NCBI GenBank assembly: GCA_902825875.1
Contig: CADECP010000013.1
Location: 75,936 to 139,935 of the forward strand
Reading direction: 5' to 3'
DNA length: 64,000 bases
From: an uncultured Acidobacteriota bacterium
Lineage (GTDB): Bacteria; Acidobacteriota; Blastocatellia; RBC074
A model generated the notes under the pieces. That model did not search any database. It saw only the letters and a program-made list of their open reading frames with translations, and was not told the origin of the DNA. The position numbers and the translations under genes are program-made. Shown one piece after another: positions 1 through 12,224 of this stretch (positions within the stretch are counted from its first letter, which is position 1; each line of letters begins with the position of its first letter).

Positions 1-2211
<2,211 letters not shown>

Positions 2212-2393
2212 GAATCGTGCTCCTCTCGTAAAAACGAGGTTGAATGGAAATTCAAAAAGTGGGGGAAGAGAAGATCAACAAGAACAATTGGTGATGTTTT
2301 TAAGGTAAGGACGCCGTCAACTTCTTTAATTCGATTTTGTTCGGGCGGGCGGGATTATAGTCGGTGGGAATGGGCGTGCAAATTCATTTTGAA

Positions 2394-2433
2394 AAGTTCG
2401 ACCGGGAAAGATCATCGGTTCCCGGTCGAACTT
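2394..2433 (-). terminator. Intrinsic terminator after the 2453-8849 gene pair
   Basis: A perfect 15-bp stem (2394-2408 with 2419-2433) with a 10-base loop starts 20 bases after the stop codon at 2453. Read on the minus strand it is followed by a short T-run (CTTTTC). It separates the secreted-protein pair from the DUF1800 gene. Confidence 0.75.
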
Positions 2434-2452
2434 CTGTTTGAGTAGGTGTCAG

Positions 2453-3781
2453 TTACGGTTGGCGCATGGCTGGGTTGGTCGCAATCAGCAGATAAGCTGT
2501 GCGGAAATGGGCATAAGCGTCTTTGTAGGCTTTTGCCGTGAAGTGAATGTCGCCCGTGGCCAGTTCGGCGTTCGCCTGGGCGACGGCAGCGGCGGGAACT
2601 CCGGCCATTGCGCCTTTCTTGATGGTGTCGTCAACAATCGTCCGCACCAATTCCAGTTTGCCGCCCACAGAAGCCGGTTGCTGGAATTGCGCCAGATTGT
2701 AACGCGGCCCTTGCATCAGGTTCAGTTCGATTTGCAGCCGCAGGTTTTCCGCCTGGAAGGCGCGGATCAAGGATTCGATTTCGTCCAGCCGGGTCAGCAC
2801 CATGTCGGTTTTGGTGTTGATGGTGTTGGCAGTGCCTTGCAGCGTGTTGACCTGAGCCATGGTCGCGCGCGTCGAAACTTTGACATCCACTTTGGCATTG
2901 ATTTCGTTGACGGCGGTTTGCGTTGCGCCGACCGTCGCCTGAACATTGGTGACTGTGGTGTTGATGGTGTTGGCGGTGGTTTGCAGATTGTTGACGCTGG
3001 TCTGGCTGGCGCGCGTGTTGATGTTGTTGTTGGTCGTGGTGAATGAATCGCTGACTTCTTTTTCAAAATCGCGCCCGCTGCAATCGTCCGAAATCGCTTT
3101 CAGCGTTTCCAGCGGCAGCAACACGGCTTCGATGACGGTGCGAGCGACAACGGCGACGACTTTTCCGGCGACGCTCAAGAAATCATCCGGCAGCGAATCC
3201 ACCACCGCCTGCGCCGCCAGCAACAGCGCCTTGTTGATCGAAATATCGGAATTGCTGACGCGCGGAGTCCTGTTCGGATTATCGGTAAATGCGTTGTTAC
3301 ACACATCCGGCGTGATGCCGCCCGGCAGATTGTCGTTTTCGGGCGCGGCGCTCAGATTGCGAAGAGCCGTTTGCACTTCGGGGCGCAACAGCGCATTCAA
3401 ACGGCCAGGAGTTTCCCGCCAGCCGGGCGATTTGGCGAAGGCGTTTTTCAATCCAGCCAATTCCTGTTCGTTCAACTCCGCCAGTTTTTGTCTGGCCAGC
3501 GCCAATTGCTCCAGCGGTTTCAATCCGCTGCGGTCAATGATCTGCCGCGCGTACGCCGATTCGACAAACCTGGCCATGACCTGTTCCAGTTCGCTCAGAT
3601 AGACCGCGTATTCCTGGCGAAATTCTTCGACGCCGGTCGCCGGGTCCATCACGCGCTGCATTCTGGCTGCGTCAATTGGCGCAAATTGTTTTTGCTGCGC
3701 CAGCGCCGGAACGGCCAGCAAAGCGAGCAGGGCGCTGATGGCGAGAGTAAGGATCGAATTCGTGATGATTCTTTTCGTCAT
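2453..3781 (-). CDS. Exported protein with coiled-coil-like Asn/Thr-rich repeat stalk, function unknown
   Basis: 442 residues. I place the start at the ATG at 3781 (MTKRIITNS) because it begins a clean signal peptide ending near ALAQQ; an in-frame extension to 4096 would run inside the neighbouring gene and is Arg/Pro-rich. The middle (about residues 250-350) is low-complexity and rich in Asn, Thr, Val and Gln. It repeats elements such as NNLQTTANTINT and NTLQGTANTINT, as seen in stalk or coiled-coil segments. The C-terminal 70 residues (AYKDAYAHFRTAYLLIATNP) resemble a short TPR-like helical pair. The gene lies 16 bases downstream of the SBBP/BACON gene, so the two are probably co-transcribed and both exported. 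I do not recognise the family. A role as a surface or periplasmic structural partner of the upstream protein is inference only. Confidence 0.7.
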   Translation of the reverse strand: MTKRIITNSILTLAISALLALLAVPALAQQKQFAPIDAARMQRVMDPATGVEEFRQEYAVYLSELEQVMARFVESAYARQIIDRSGLKPLEQLALARQKLAELNEQELAGLKNAFAKSPGWRETPGRLNALLRPEVQTALRNLSAAPENDNLPGGITPDVCNNAFTDNPNRTPRVSNSDISINKALLLAAQAVVDSLPDDFLSVAGKVVAVVARTVIEAVLLPLETLKAISDDCSGRDFEKEVSDSFTTTNNNINTRASQTSVNNLQTTANTINTTVTNVQATVGATQTAVNEINAKVDVKVSTRATMAQVNTLQGTANTINTKTDMVLTRLDEIESLIRAFQAENLRLQIELNLMQGPRYNLAQFQQPASVGGKLELVRTIVDDTIKKGAMAGVPAAAVAQANAELATGDIHFTAKAYKDAYAHFRTAYLLIATNPAMRQP

Positions 3782-3797
3782 AAGTGTTCTCCTGAAA

Positions 3798-6700
3798 TCA
3801 GCGGGAGCCGCGCCGACGAATCGTTTGCGCTCCCTGAGCCGAACCGGCCTGGGTGATGGTGAAGGTTTGCGAAGTTCCGGTTCCGGCCACGGTGATGGTT
3901 CCCGTCCGAGCCGAGCCGCCGGTATTCGGTTCAACGACAAAGGCGATAAACGCGCTGCCGCTCTGATTGCGGTCGCTGGCGACGCGGATGAAAGCCGCGT
4001 CGCCGACCGCCGTCCATTCGCAGGTGTCCAGCGACGAATTGACGAAAAACGCGCCATCGCCGCCTTTCGCCGCAAACGAAACCGTCGCCGGATCAATCGT
4101 CAACGCGCAGGTCGTTCCGCTCTGAACTCCGGCCTGACGAATGAACACGGTTTGCCCGGCGATGGTCAGAATTCCGTTGCGAGGCAAAACGCCTGTGTTT
4201 GCCGCCACTTTGAATTTGACCGCGCCGCTGCCTGAACCGCTTGCGCCGCTTTCGATGGCGATGAAATCGGATCCGCCGCTGACCGCCGCATTCCACGCGC
4301 AGCCGGTTCCGGCTGTAACCAGCACCATTCCATCGCCCCCGCTGGCTGGCTGGTTCTGGTTGGCTGGCGAAATCGCCAGCGAGTAAACACAGTCCGCAGG
4401 CGGCGCAGGCTGGCCTTCTTGATTCACAGCGAAAGTCTGACGCGGAATGGTTTCCGTCCCGGCTTTTTGCGAAATGGCTATGCTGCCGTTGCGTCCGCTG
4501 CCGGTCGGGTTTTGCGGCAACAGGTAAGTGATGAATGCGCTGCCGCTTTGATCGCGGTCGCTGGTGACGGAAATGAAGTCGCTGGTTGTGGTCGCCGTCC
4601 ATTCGCAATTGCCGGGCGTCACATCCACGAAAAAAGCTCTGTCGCCGCCTTTGGCTGGAAGCGTCGCATTGGTCGGCGTCAGCGCAAAAGTGCAAACGGC
4701 CTGCGTCGCAGAGCCTTGCAAAATGCTGATCGTCTTTGAAAACCCGTTCAAGCCGGTGACCGTCAAACTGCCCGCGCGTTGCGCCGCGCCGCTGTTGGCC
4801 GTCACGTTGAAGCTGACCATGCCGTTGCCGCTGCCGCTGCCCGCGCCGGACAAGGTGACAAAGCCGGAATCGCTGCCGACCTGCCACGAACATTGACCGG
4901 TAGTTTGAATCGTCACCGCGCCGTTGCCGCCGTTCTGGTCGAAGGCCTGCGAATCCGGCGTGACGGCATATTGGCAAACCACCCCGGCTTGCGTGATGGC
5001 GAAATTCTGCCCGGCGATGGTCAACGAACCGCTGCGCGGCGACAGGCTGGTGTTGGCCGCAACGCTGAAATTCACAGCGCCGTTGCCTGCGCCGTTTGCG
5101 CCGGAAGTGATGCTGATGAAATCCGCTCCGCTGGTGACGATTGCCTGCCACGCGCAACCGTCCTGAGCCGTGACCGCCACGCTGCTCGCTCCGCCCGCAA
5201 TCGTGAACACCTGGCTGGCTGGCGCGATGGCAAAGCTGCACACCGGTTCAACTGTGGCGACGGAACTGGTCGAAGAATTATTTGCCGCCGCCGAATCGCT
5301 GCTCAGGCTCTGCACCGAAGCCGTGTTGACCAGCGGCGACGAAGCCGCTGGCGCGCCGACGATTTTGACCATCAGCGAAAACGTGGAACTGGCGTTCGCC
5401 GCCAACGCTTTTGTCGAAGTGCAAGTAACTGTCTGCCCTTCCGCCGAACAACTCCAATCCGCTCCGGTGAAAGAATCGAAACTCAATTCGGCGGGCAAAA
5501 CATCCAGCACGCGCAACGGCGCAGCGGCCAGACCCGGCCCGGCGTTTGTGACTGTAATCAGGTACGCGGCTTTTTCTCCGACGCGAAACCGCCCGGTCGC
5601 CTGTTTGGTAATCGAAAGATCGGCGGAAGCCGCAGCAGCAATTTTTGCCACAAAGGCATCGTTGCCCTGCCCGCAACAGCTTTTGTCCAACGCGGCTTCG
5701 CTGACCGGGAAATTGCCGGACGAAGAAACACCGGCGACATAAATCGAGCCGCCGGAATCCACAACGATGGCAGCGGCTGAATCTCCGCCGCTGCCGCCCA
5801 GAAAGGTGCTGAACACAGGCTTGCCTTCGCCGGTCACTTCCAGCCGAACCACAAACGCATCCGCCGCTCCGTTGAACACCGGATTGATCGCATCCACTAC
5901 GGGAAAGTTTGCCGAAGCCGTGCTGCCTGTGACGAAAGCCTGCCCGGCGGAATTTACCGCGATGCCGTTGCCTTGATCCGCTTTGTCGCCGCCGAGGAAA
6001 GTCGAATAGCTGATTGCCGATTCTCCGGTCGCCGAAATCGGATTCAGCACAGTGGCGAACGCATCGCCTTTGCCGGAGTTGGTTTTGCTGAAGGCATTGG
6101 CCGACACAGCGAAATTGTTCGACAAAGTCACGCCAGTGAAATAAATCGAATTGCCCGCTCCCAGCGCAATCGCTTTGCCAACGTCGCTGTCGGCTCCGCC
6201 AAAGTAAGTCGAATAGAGCAATTGATCGCCCGACGCACTGAGCTTGGCCACGAACGCATCGCCCGAAGCGACTTCGGAAGTGTTGCCCGCAGCGGCGTTG
6301 CCGTACGTTTTCTGCAAGGCTTTGTCGGAAACGGGAAAGTTCGGCGAAGAAGTCGCGCCGGTCAGATACACGTTGCCCGCACTGTCCACGGCAATCGCGT
6401 TGCCTTGATCCGAACTGTTGCCGCCCAGGTAAGTCGAATACACCAGCGTGTCTTTGGCCATCGCCGCCGTGGTGTTCAGCTTGGCGACAAAGGCGTCGCT
6501 GACTCCGCCGAAGTTGGCGTTCAGCGCCGCTTGCAAAGGAAAGTTTGTCGAAATCGTCCCGCCGGTGACGAAGGCGTTGCCGCTTGCATCCACCGCCACG
6601 GCGTTCGCCGCATCGGTCGCTCCGCCGCCCAGGTAGGTTGAAAACAGCAGACTGTTGCCAGACGGCGAAAGTTTGACCAGCACGGCGTCGCTGGCTCCGG

Positions 6701-8849
6701 CTGCGCCCAGATAAAGCGTCTCGCCACGCACGGCCAACGCACGCGCATCCGTGTTTGTTTGACCGTTGCTTGCCGCAACCCAGTTCGCGCCGCCGTCCGC
6801 GCTTTTGAAAACTCCGCCAGCGGTTACCGCGTAAAGTGTCGAACCATCAATCGCCAATGCGCGAACCTGCGTGGAAGTCAGCCCCATGTTCGCCGCCGCC
6901 CAGGCGTCGCCGCCGTTCGTGGTTTTGAACACGCCGCTCGGCGTTCCGGCGTAAATCGTGTTGGCGTTGGCCGGATCAATCTCCAGCGCGACGATGTTCA
7001 AATCGGTCAAGCCGGAATTTTTCGCCGTCCAGGCTGCGCCGCTGTTCACGGTTTTGAAAACGCCGCCGGTCGTTCCGGCGTAAAGCGTCGTCGAACCAGC
7101 CGCCACCAACGACTGCACGGTTGTTGAACTCAATCCCGTCGTCGCGTCCAAATTCGGCAACCCGATGTTGGCCGACGCCGAGGTGAAACCGCTGTCGGTG
7201 CTTTTGAACACGCCGCCTTTGACGCCGGTGTAAACAATGGCCGGGTTCGTTGGATCAACGGCGATGGCGCGCACGTCTTCCCTGGCTCGATTGACTTCCA
7301 GCGCCGCCGGTTCTGTGGCCAGTTGCAACTGCGGAGCATTCCAGGTTGCGCCGCCGTCTGTGGTCGAATACAGCCCGCGCGAAGTTCCGGCGTACAGCCG
7401 GTTGCCCGTGAACGCCAACGCGCGCGCGTCGCTGCTGCCCAGCAGTTTCGGCGGTTGGGCAGTTAAATCACCATTTGCAGCAATCCAGACGCCGCCGCCG
7501 TTTGTCGTTTTGAAAACGCCGCCGCCCAGCGTGGCGGCATAAACCGTGCCAGCGTTTGCCGAACCGATCGGATCAATTGCCATCGCCGCAACGGCGATGG
7601 CGGACAATCCGCTGCCGCGCGGAGCCCAGTTCGCCGCCGCATCCGTGCTGCGAAACACCGCGCTGCTGCCAAACGCGGATTGAGCCGCATTCGCCGTGGG
7701 AAAATTGGTCGAAGTCGTCACTCCCGCGACATACACGTTTCCGGCAGAGTCCACCGCCAGGCCGTTGGCACGGTCTTCGTCGCGTCCGCCGATGAAGGTT
7801 GAAAACAACAACGTCGCCGAACAGTCGGCATTCAATCGCATCTTCGTCACGAACAGATCGGTTGAACCCGCCGAAACCGCTTGCTGTGCGCTCACTGTCG
7901 GAAAATCCATCGAAGTCGTCGAGCCTGTGACATACACCGCGCCGCTGGCATCAACCGCGATGCCTGTAGCCTGTTCGTCGCCGCTGCCGCCCAGAAAGCT
8001 GGAATACGACAGCACAGGATCAATCACCAGTTCGCGGCTGCGGTCGTAATCGCCAAGCTCGAAACTGGCTTCATTTAGGGTTGCGGATTGCGGATTGCGG
8101 ATTTTGTAGCGAGCTTCGATTTCGTGTCGCGTGCCGTTTGTTTGCTGGTAAACGACCGGGCGATGTTGGCGAAGCGTGCCGCCGGAAGTTTTCAGCAACA
8201 GATCGCCATTGGCATCAATTTCGATTTGCTCCGCGCCGCTGAACTTCAGCTTGATCTGGCTGGGATCGGCTTCGGGCGCGACGACGAAGTCATATTCCAA
8301 TTGCCGCTGATTGCCGTAAAACACCGCACTGACGCCGGGATACAAGTCGCGGTAACGAACGCTGGCAAAAGTCGGCACATCTCGCTGCCAGTTCGCTGGA
8401 TCGTTGCCGCGCAAGTAATGCGCCTTGCCCGGCAATGGCTCAACGCTTTCAAGCTGTGGCGAGCGGTTCGCACCGATAAATCTCAAACCAAGCACGGCAA
8501 ATTGCGAACCCACTTGAATGGGAGAACCTCCATTCCGCAATCCGAAATCCTCATTCCGCAATCGAATGGCGATTTCATCCGACGCCAGTTGAATGTCGTA
8601 ACCCGCGCCTCGCGCTTCGAACTTGACGCTTTCGTCGAATTGTCCGCGATTGGCAGAAAAGCTCAGCGGCAACCGCGCGAAACTCGTTTGCGCGTGCTGG
8701 GTCGTTGAGGCGATTTGGGCAGATGCAGTGTTTGGAAGCTCGCGGTTGTTCATCCAGGCAACGACTAACGCTAGAACCGGCAGGATGAACCATGCGGACG
8801 CTCTGATTCCGAAGACGGGCGACTGCGGTCGCTTGCGGATTCCTTTCAT
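3798..8849 (-). CDS. Giant secreted SBBP / Asp-box / DUF11 / BACON repeat protein
   Basis: 1,683 residues from the ATG at 8849, chosen because GAGG lies 7 bases upstream and a signal peptide follows (AWFILPVLALVVAWM). Domain order: an N-terminal region common in SBBP proteins (about 55-275, FSANRGQFDES, VFYGNQRQLEYDF); SBBP beta-propeller repeats (about 280-395 and 730-1100, LLFSTYLGG and AVDASGNAFVTG); Asp-box/BNR-type repeats in between (GGVFKTTNGG); a DUF11 adhesion-like domain (about 1120-1245, ADLSITKQATGRF); then several BACON domains to the end (CAWQAIVTSGADFISITSG and relatives), each with a conserved Cys. There is no catalytic signature. BACON and SBBP modules are usually found on carbohydrate-binding or surface proteins. 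It is first in a two-gene unit with the coiled-coil-like protein 16 bases downstream. Confidence 0.88.
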   Translation of the reverse strand: MKGIRKRPQSPVFGIRASAWFILPVLALVVAWMNNRELPNTASAQIASTTQHAQTSFARLPLSFSANRGQFDESVKFEARGAGYDIQLASDEIAIRLRNEDFGLRNGGSPIQVGSQFAVLGLRFIGANRSPQLESVEPLPGKAHYLRGNDPANWQRDVPTFASVRYRDLYPGVSAVFYGNQRQLEYDFVVAPEADPSQIKLKFSGAEQIEIDANGDLLLKTSGGTLRQHRPVVYQQTNGTRHEIEARYKIRNPQSATLNEASFELGDYDRSRELVIDPVLSYSSFLGGSGDEQATGIAVDASGAVYVTGSTTSMDFPTVSAQQAVSAGSTDLFVTKMRLNADCSATLLFSTFIGGRDEDRANGLAVDSAGNVYVAGVTTSTNFPTANAAQSAFGSSAVFRSTDAAANWAPRGSGLSAIAVAAMAIDPIGSANAGTVYAATLGGGVFKTTNGGGVWIAANGDLTAQPPKLLGSSDARALAFTGNRLYAGTSRGLYSTTDGGATWNAPQLQLATEPAALEVNRAREDVRAIAVDPTNPAIVYTGVKGGVFKSTDSGFTSASANIGLPNLDATTGLSSTTVQSLVAAGSTTLYAGTTGGVFKTVNSGAAWTAKNSGLTDLNIVALEIDPANANTIYAGTPSGVFKTTNGGDAWAAANMGLTSTQVRALAIDGSTLYAVTAGGVFKSADGGANWVAASNGQTNTDARALAVRGETLYLGAAGASDAVLVKLSPSGNSLLFSTYLGGGATDAANAVAVDASGNAFVTGGTISTNFPLQAALNANFGGVSDAFVAKLNTTAAMAKDTLVYSTYLGGNSSDQGNAIAVDSAGNVYLTGATSSPNFPVSDKALQKTYGNAAAGNTSEVASGDAFVAKLSASGDQLLYSTYFGGADSDVGKAIALGAGNSIYFTGVTLSNNFAVSANAFSKTNSGKGDAFATVLNPISATGESAISYSTFLGGDKADQGNGIAVNSAGQAFVTGSTASANFPVVDAINPVFNGAADAFVVRLEVTGEGKPVFSTFLGGSGGDSAAAIVVDSGGSIYVAGVSSSGNFPVSEAALDKSCCGQGNDAFVAKIAAAASADLSITKQATGRFRVGEKAAYLITVTNAGPGLAAAPLRVLDVLPAELSFDSFTGADWSCSAEGQTVTCTSTKALAANASSTFSLMVKIVGAPAASSPLVNTASVQSLSSDSAAANNSSTSSVATVEPVCSFAIAPASQVFTIAGGASSVAVTAQDGCAWQAIVTSGADFISITSGANGAGNGAVNFSVAANTSLSPRSGSLTIAGQNFAITQAGVVCQYAVTPDSQAFDQNGGNGAVTIQTTGQCSWQVGSDSGFVTLSGAGSGSGNGMVSFNVTANSGAAQRAGSLTVTGLNGFSKTISILQGSATQAVCTFALTPTNATLPAKGGDRAFFVDVTPGNCEWTATTTSDFISVTSDRDQSGSAFITYLLPQNPTGSGRNGSIAISQKAGTETIPRQTFAVNQEGQPAPPADCVYSLAISPANQNQPASGGDGMVLVTAGTGCAWNAAVSGGSDFIAIESGASGSGSGAVKFKVAANTGVLPRNGILTIAGQTVFIRQAGVQSGTTCALTIDPATVSFAAKGGDGAFFVNSSLDTCEWTAVGDAAFIRVASDRNQSGSAFIAFVVEPNTGGSARTGTITVAGTGTSQTFTITQAGSAQGAQTIRRRGSR

Positions 8850-9243
8850 CGGAGAACCTCTATGGAATCTGATAATCAGGACTGTTGAAGAAAATGTTAG
8901 GCGGGCTTTCCACCTGCCGATACTCAATCAGCACGAGATTACAGGCAGACTGGAAAATCTGCCCGATGCATAAGACGCATAATTTTGGTTGGCACCAAGG
9001 AAGACGTGAACTTTGTGGCTTCGAACAACAAGAATAAATGTCGTCTTGAATTTGCAGGCAACAATGTTCACGGCGCGCGGAGTATAGGCAGTTGCTATTA
9101 TGGCTTCAATGAAAATCTACGTGAATTCAGGTCTTTGGCGTGATTTATTGCCGTCGCTGTTTTGTCGGCCTGACACACTGATGTATAAAACCACCGAAAA
9201 CAATCCGCGCACTAATCTGAAAAAAAACAGTGAGGCTGAAACC
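8850..9243. other. Divergent intergenic region between SBBP gene and esterase gene
   Basis: This 394-base spacer separates the minus-strand SBBP gene from the plus-strand esterase gene, so it must hold both promoters. I see a small hairpin near 8943-8962 (GGCAGA/TCTGCC) and the GAGG ribosome-binding site 8 bases before the esterase ATG. I cannot assign -35/-10 boxes with confidence. The reading frame continues upstream of 9244 but lacks an export signal and ribosome-binding site, so I treat it as untranslated. Confidence 0.5.
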
Positions 9244-11652
9244 ATGAAAACCATCTGCTTCTGCATTGTGACAGTGTTGCTACTCTGCTTGGGCTGCGCT
9301 TCGTCGGCACAACAGAATCAACTGTCGGCAAATCAACCAGCGGTCATGCCTTTGTGGCCGAACGGCGCTCCCAGCGCGAAAGGCTCCGCGCCCGAAGACA
9401 TTCCCAGCATCCAGCTTTATCAACCGTCCGCCGGCAAAGCCAATGGTGCAGCCATTGTCGTCTGCCCCGGCGGGGGTTACGGCGGATTGGCTGCTCACGA
9501 AGGCCACGATGTCGCCGTTTGGCTGAACAGCATCGGCGTCACTGCCGTCGTGTTGAAATACAGACTGGGCAGATTTGGCTACCGCCATCCCGTGATGCTC
9601 GGCGATGCGCAACGTGCGATCCGAACGACGCGCGCCAAAGCCGCCGAATGGAAAATTGATCCCGCGCGAGTAGGCATCATGGGATTTTCCGCCGGAGGCC
9701 ACCTGAGTTCGACCGCCGCCACTCATTTCGATGCGGGCGACGCGAACGCCAGCGACCCGATTGAACGCCAAAGCAGCCGCCCTGACGTGGCGATTTTGTG
9801 TTACCCGGTAATCACCATGACCGATCCGTTCACTCACGCCGGTTCGCGCAAAAATTTGCTGGGCGACACGCCTCCGCCGGAATTGATTGATCTGCTGTCG
9901 AATGAAAAACAGGTGACTGAGAAAACTCCGCCGACATTCATCTTCCACACCGAAGACGACAAAGCCGTTCCGGTGGAAAACAGCCTGCAATTCGCTGCCG
10001 CTTTGCGAAAAGCCAAAGTGCCTCACGAAATGCACATTTACGAAACCGGTCGCCACGGCGTAGGCCTGGCTCCAACTATTCCCGCGCTGAGCACCTGGCC
10101 GAAGCTGCTGGAAAACTGGCTGCGCGCACGCGGCTTTTTGACTCCATCGCAGCCGCGTACTTCCCAAGTCACACCACCCAAAAAACGTTCATCAGAATTG
10201 GAAAACCTGGTTGAAGAGTTGCGTTCGGCTGCGCCGGAACTGGCGGCAAGTTCGATGATGAACATTGCCGGGCTGCCAGAAGTTGCAAACGATTGGAAAG
10301 CCGAACTGCACGAAGAAGCATTTCGATTGGCAGACCGAGCGCAGAAGCCCGTTAAACTGAAAGGATTGCCCGATTCCGAAGCAGACACGCGAACCGGTTA
10401 CCTGGAGGATTCTTTTTCCTATCTGAAGATGGACAAGCTGTCTTTGCAAACCAATGCGATCAATCAATTGATTGCGTTGAAACCAGCCAAGGCGCGCGAG
10501 TTGTGGAACGAAATTCAAAAACCGCCGCTCCCGGTTCGAAAATGCGAGGAAGGTTTGACCTACGACCTGACAGGTTTTTACGAGACGATGAAGGCCGTTG
10601 CTCAAAAGACTTTCTCGCAAGAAGAAGTTCAAAACGGTGAGCAGGCGCGATTTCTGGAGCAGCAGCTTATTGCGTTGGCTTCGCCTGCGGAAATTCCTTC
10701 TGCCGCAAAATTGATTGCTTCGCTCGAACTCTCGCCAACTCAATTGAACTTGCTTACCGATAGCTTGTTTCGCTCAATGGAAAAATTGGAGCCGGATGAC
10801 CGCAACTTTTCCAGACACAGCGGAGAAATCTTTGATTCGATCTATGCTCTGGCCAAAAAGCGCGACCAGAACAATCTGGGAAGCGCGGCATTGATGGAAT
10901 CGTTCCGAGCCTTTCTGGTCAAACACCTCAGCGCCGCCCGATGCGCCGATAACTATGCTGAAGGATATAAGCGCGGCTTACTACCGCCCGCAGCCGGAGC
11001 TTTCAACATCATCCTGAAGTCGCCGGAACGACCGATTACCTACCAAAACCTGAATCCGATTTCCGAAGACGAAATCAAGCCACTGAAAATTGAATCCTCT
11101 GCCAAATACGTTCGCTCCTGGCAAACGCCGCAATCAAAAAGTGTACTGGACAGCATGAGGGAGTTACGTTTTGGAGTTGATAAGGAACGGCAGATCGTCA
11201 TGATGAAAGAAGGCAAGCAAATCCAGCCATTAACAATCGAGGCCAGAAAAACTCTCACCTGGCATCGCCGCCTGAACGAATTCCTGATGGAACTTTCCCA
11301 GTGGAAACCGGAACACGAGTTATCTGAAACTGACTACTTCAATCAGAAATGCGCGACTTATTTTGTTCTGGTTGAACTGACACCGCCCGGCATAGACCGC
11401 GAACGCATGTTGGGCGAGTACATTGGCTACTTGAAAACAAACCGCCTGCAAACGGAAAGCTTCATCGAATGGTTTCGTAATGTGTACTTTCTGGTTCGGT
11501 TCGGCGGGCTGAGAGAAACCGGCGGCGAATCTGCCTACGACAAATACATGAATTTAGTGCTGGACGCTCTACAGAATTCCGGCGATCAACCTTTACAGCT
11601 TTACGCTCGCGTCACGCGCCTGCTGGTAAACCACAAAATCGCCATCCAATAG
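9244..11652 (+). CDS. Exported alpha/beta-hydrolase (acetylxylan-esterase-like) fused to a large helical domain
   Basis: 802 residues. The start at 9244 has GAGG 8 bases upstream and opens a signal peptide with a Cys near residue 18 (possible but imperfect lipobox). Residues about 35-300 form an alpha/beta-hydrolase of the BD-FAE/acetyl-esterase type: oxyanion-loop motif CPGGGYGG, nucleophile Ser149 in GFSAGG, acid Asp238/239 in HTEDDK and His271 in GRHGVGL. Family members deacetylate plant polysaccharides. From about residue 310 to the end there are roughly 490 further residues, mostly helical and charged, that match no family I recognise. The family is usually about 300 residues long, so this is a fusion. 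It is the only large plus-strand gene and stands alone. The hydrolase call is firm, the substrate is a guess, and the C-terminal half is unknown. Confidence 0.85.
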   Translation: MKTICFCIVTVLLLCLGCASSAQQNQLSANQPAVMPLWPNGAPSAKGSAPEDIPSIQLYQPSAGKANGAAIVVCPGGGYGGLAAHEGHDVAVWLNSIGVTAVVLKYRLGRFGYRHPVMLGDAQRAIRTTRAKAAEWKIDPARVGIMGFSAGGHLSSTAATHFDAGDANASDPIERQSSRPDVAILCYPVITMTDPFTHAGSRKNLLGDTPPPELIDLLSNEKQVTEKTPPTFIFHTEDDKAVPVENSLQFAAALRKAKVPHEMHIYETGRHGVGLAPTIPALSTWPKLLENWLRARGFLTPSQPRTSQVTPPKKRSSELENLVEELRSAAPELAASSMMNIAGLPEVANDWKAELHEEAFRLADRAQKPVKLKGLPDSEADTRTGYLEDSFSYLKMDKLSLQTNAINQLIALKPAKARELWNEIQKPPLPVRKCEEGLTYDLTGFYETMKAVAQKTFSQEEVQNGEQARFLEQQLIALASPAEIPSAAKLIASLELSPTQLNLLTDSLFRSMEKLEPDDRNFSRHSGEIFDSIYALAKKRDQNNLGSAALMESFRAFLVKHLSAARCADNYAEGYKRGLLPPAAGAFNIILKSPERPITYQNLNPISEDEIKPLKIESSAKYVRSWQTPQSKSVLDSMRELRFGVDKERQIVMMKEGKQIQPLTIEARKTLTWHRRLNEFLMELSQWKPEHELSETDYFNQKCATYFVLVELTPPGIDRERMLGEYIGYLKTNRLQTESFIEWFRNVYFLVRFGGLRETGGESAYDKYMNLVLDALQNSGDQPLQLYARVTRLLVNHKIAIQ

Positions 11653-11848
11653 CCCATTCAACGCAGCAGACAGTCACACCTAAACTTCCAATCGTCGTCT
11701 ACTTCCCTTCTCGCACTTACGATTTCCTGAGACGTTCAAGCTCACAAGCAGATAAACGATCTGCAAACCTAAACTATCAATGACCGCCTTGTGTCAGCAG
11801 ATGGCGCATCTTAAGGAAGCTTGATGGTTGAGTGTGGGTGGGAACGAC

Positions 11849-11870
11849 AAAAGCCGCTTTCGCGGCTTTT
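11849..11870. terminator. Bidirectional intrinsic terminator between esterase gene and tRNA pair
   Basis: AAAAGCCGC-TTT-CGCGGCTTTT-type hairpin with T-tracts readable on both strands. It lies about 200 bases after the plus-strand esterase gene and 30 bases beyond the 3' end of tRNA-Asn on the minus strand, so it can end both transcripts. Confidence 0.75.
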
Positions 11871-11899
11871 TCATTTCGAGCTTGCTCCAAAAACAATTA

Positions 11900-11981
<82 letters not shown>

Positions 11982-12008
11982 AAAACTTGTTGGATTTTCA
12001 ATTTCAGA

Positions 12009-12081
<73 letters not shown>

Positions 12082-12165
12082 AAAAACGAAGGCGCATCTT
12101 ACTTACCGACTTTTGGTCTGTCAAGAACTCGGCCAGTCAAAAATTTGCCATTTGCTGCAAAAGCT

Positions 12166-12216
12166 CATCGTTGATTGCGCAAATCGGCGTGATTCCGATT
12201 TGCGCAATCAACGATG
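12166..12216 (-). terminator. Perfect 22-bp hairpin just after the 2,636-residue gene
   Basis: 12166-12187 is the exact inverse of 12195-12216, with a 7-base loop (CGTGATT). It begins 8 bases beyond the stop codon at 12225. Read on the minus strand it is followed by AGCTTTTG, a weak T-tract, so termination or mRNA 3'-end protection is likely. The stem is unusually long and perfect for a simple terminator. Confidence 0.6.
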
Positions 12217-12224
12217 AAGCCAAT

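Noticed and set aside
3782-4096. 105-residue N-terminal extension of the coiled-coil-like protein
   Set aside because: It overlaps the SBBP/BACON gene in another frame, is Arg/Pro-rich, and would place the signal peptide in the middle of the protein.
4093-5241. 382-residue minus-strand frame inside the SBBP/BACON gene
   Set aside because: Same strand, different frame from the real gene; composition is Arg/Gln-rich and unlike any protein family.
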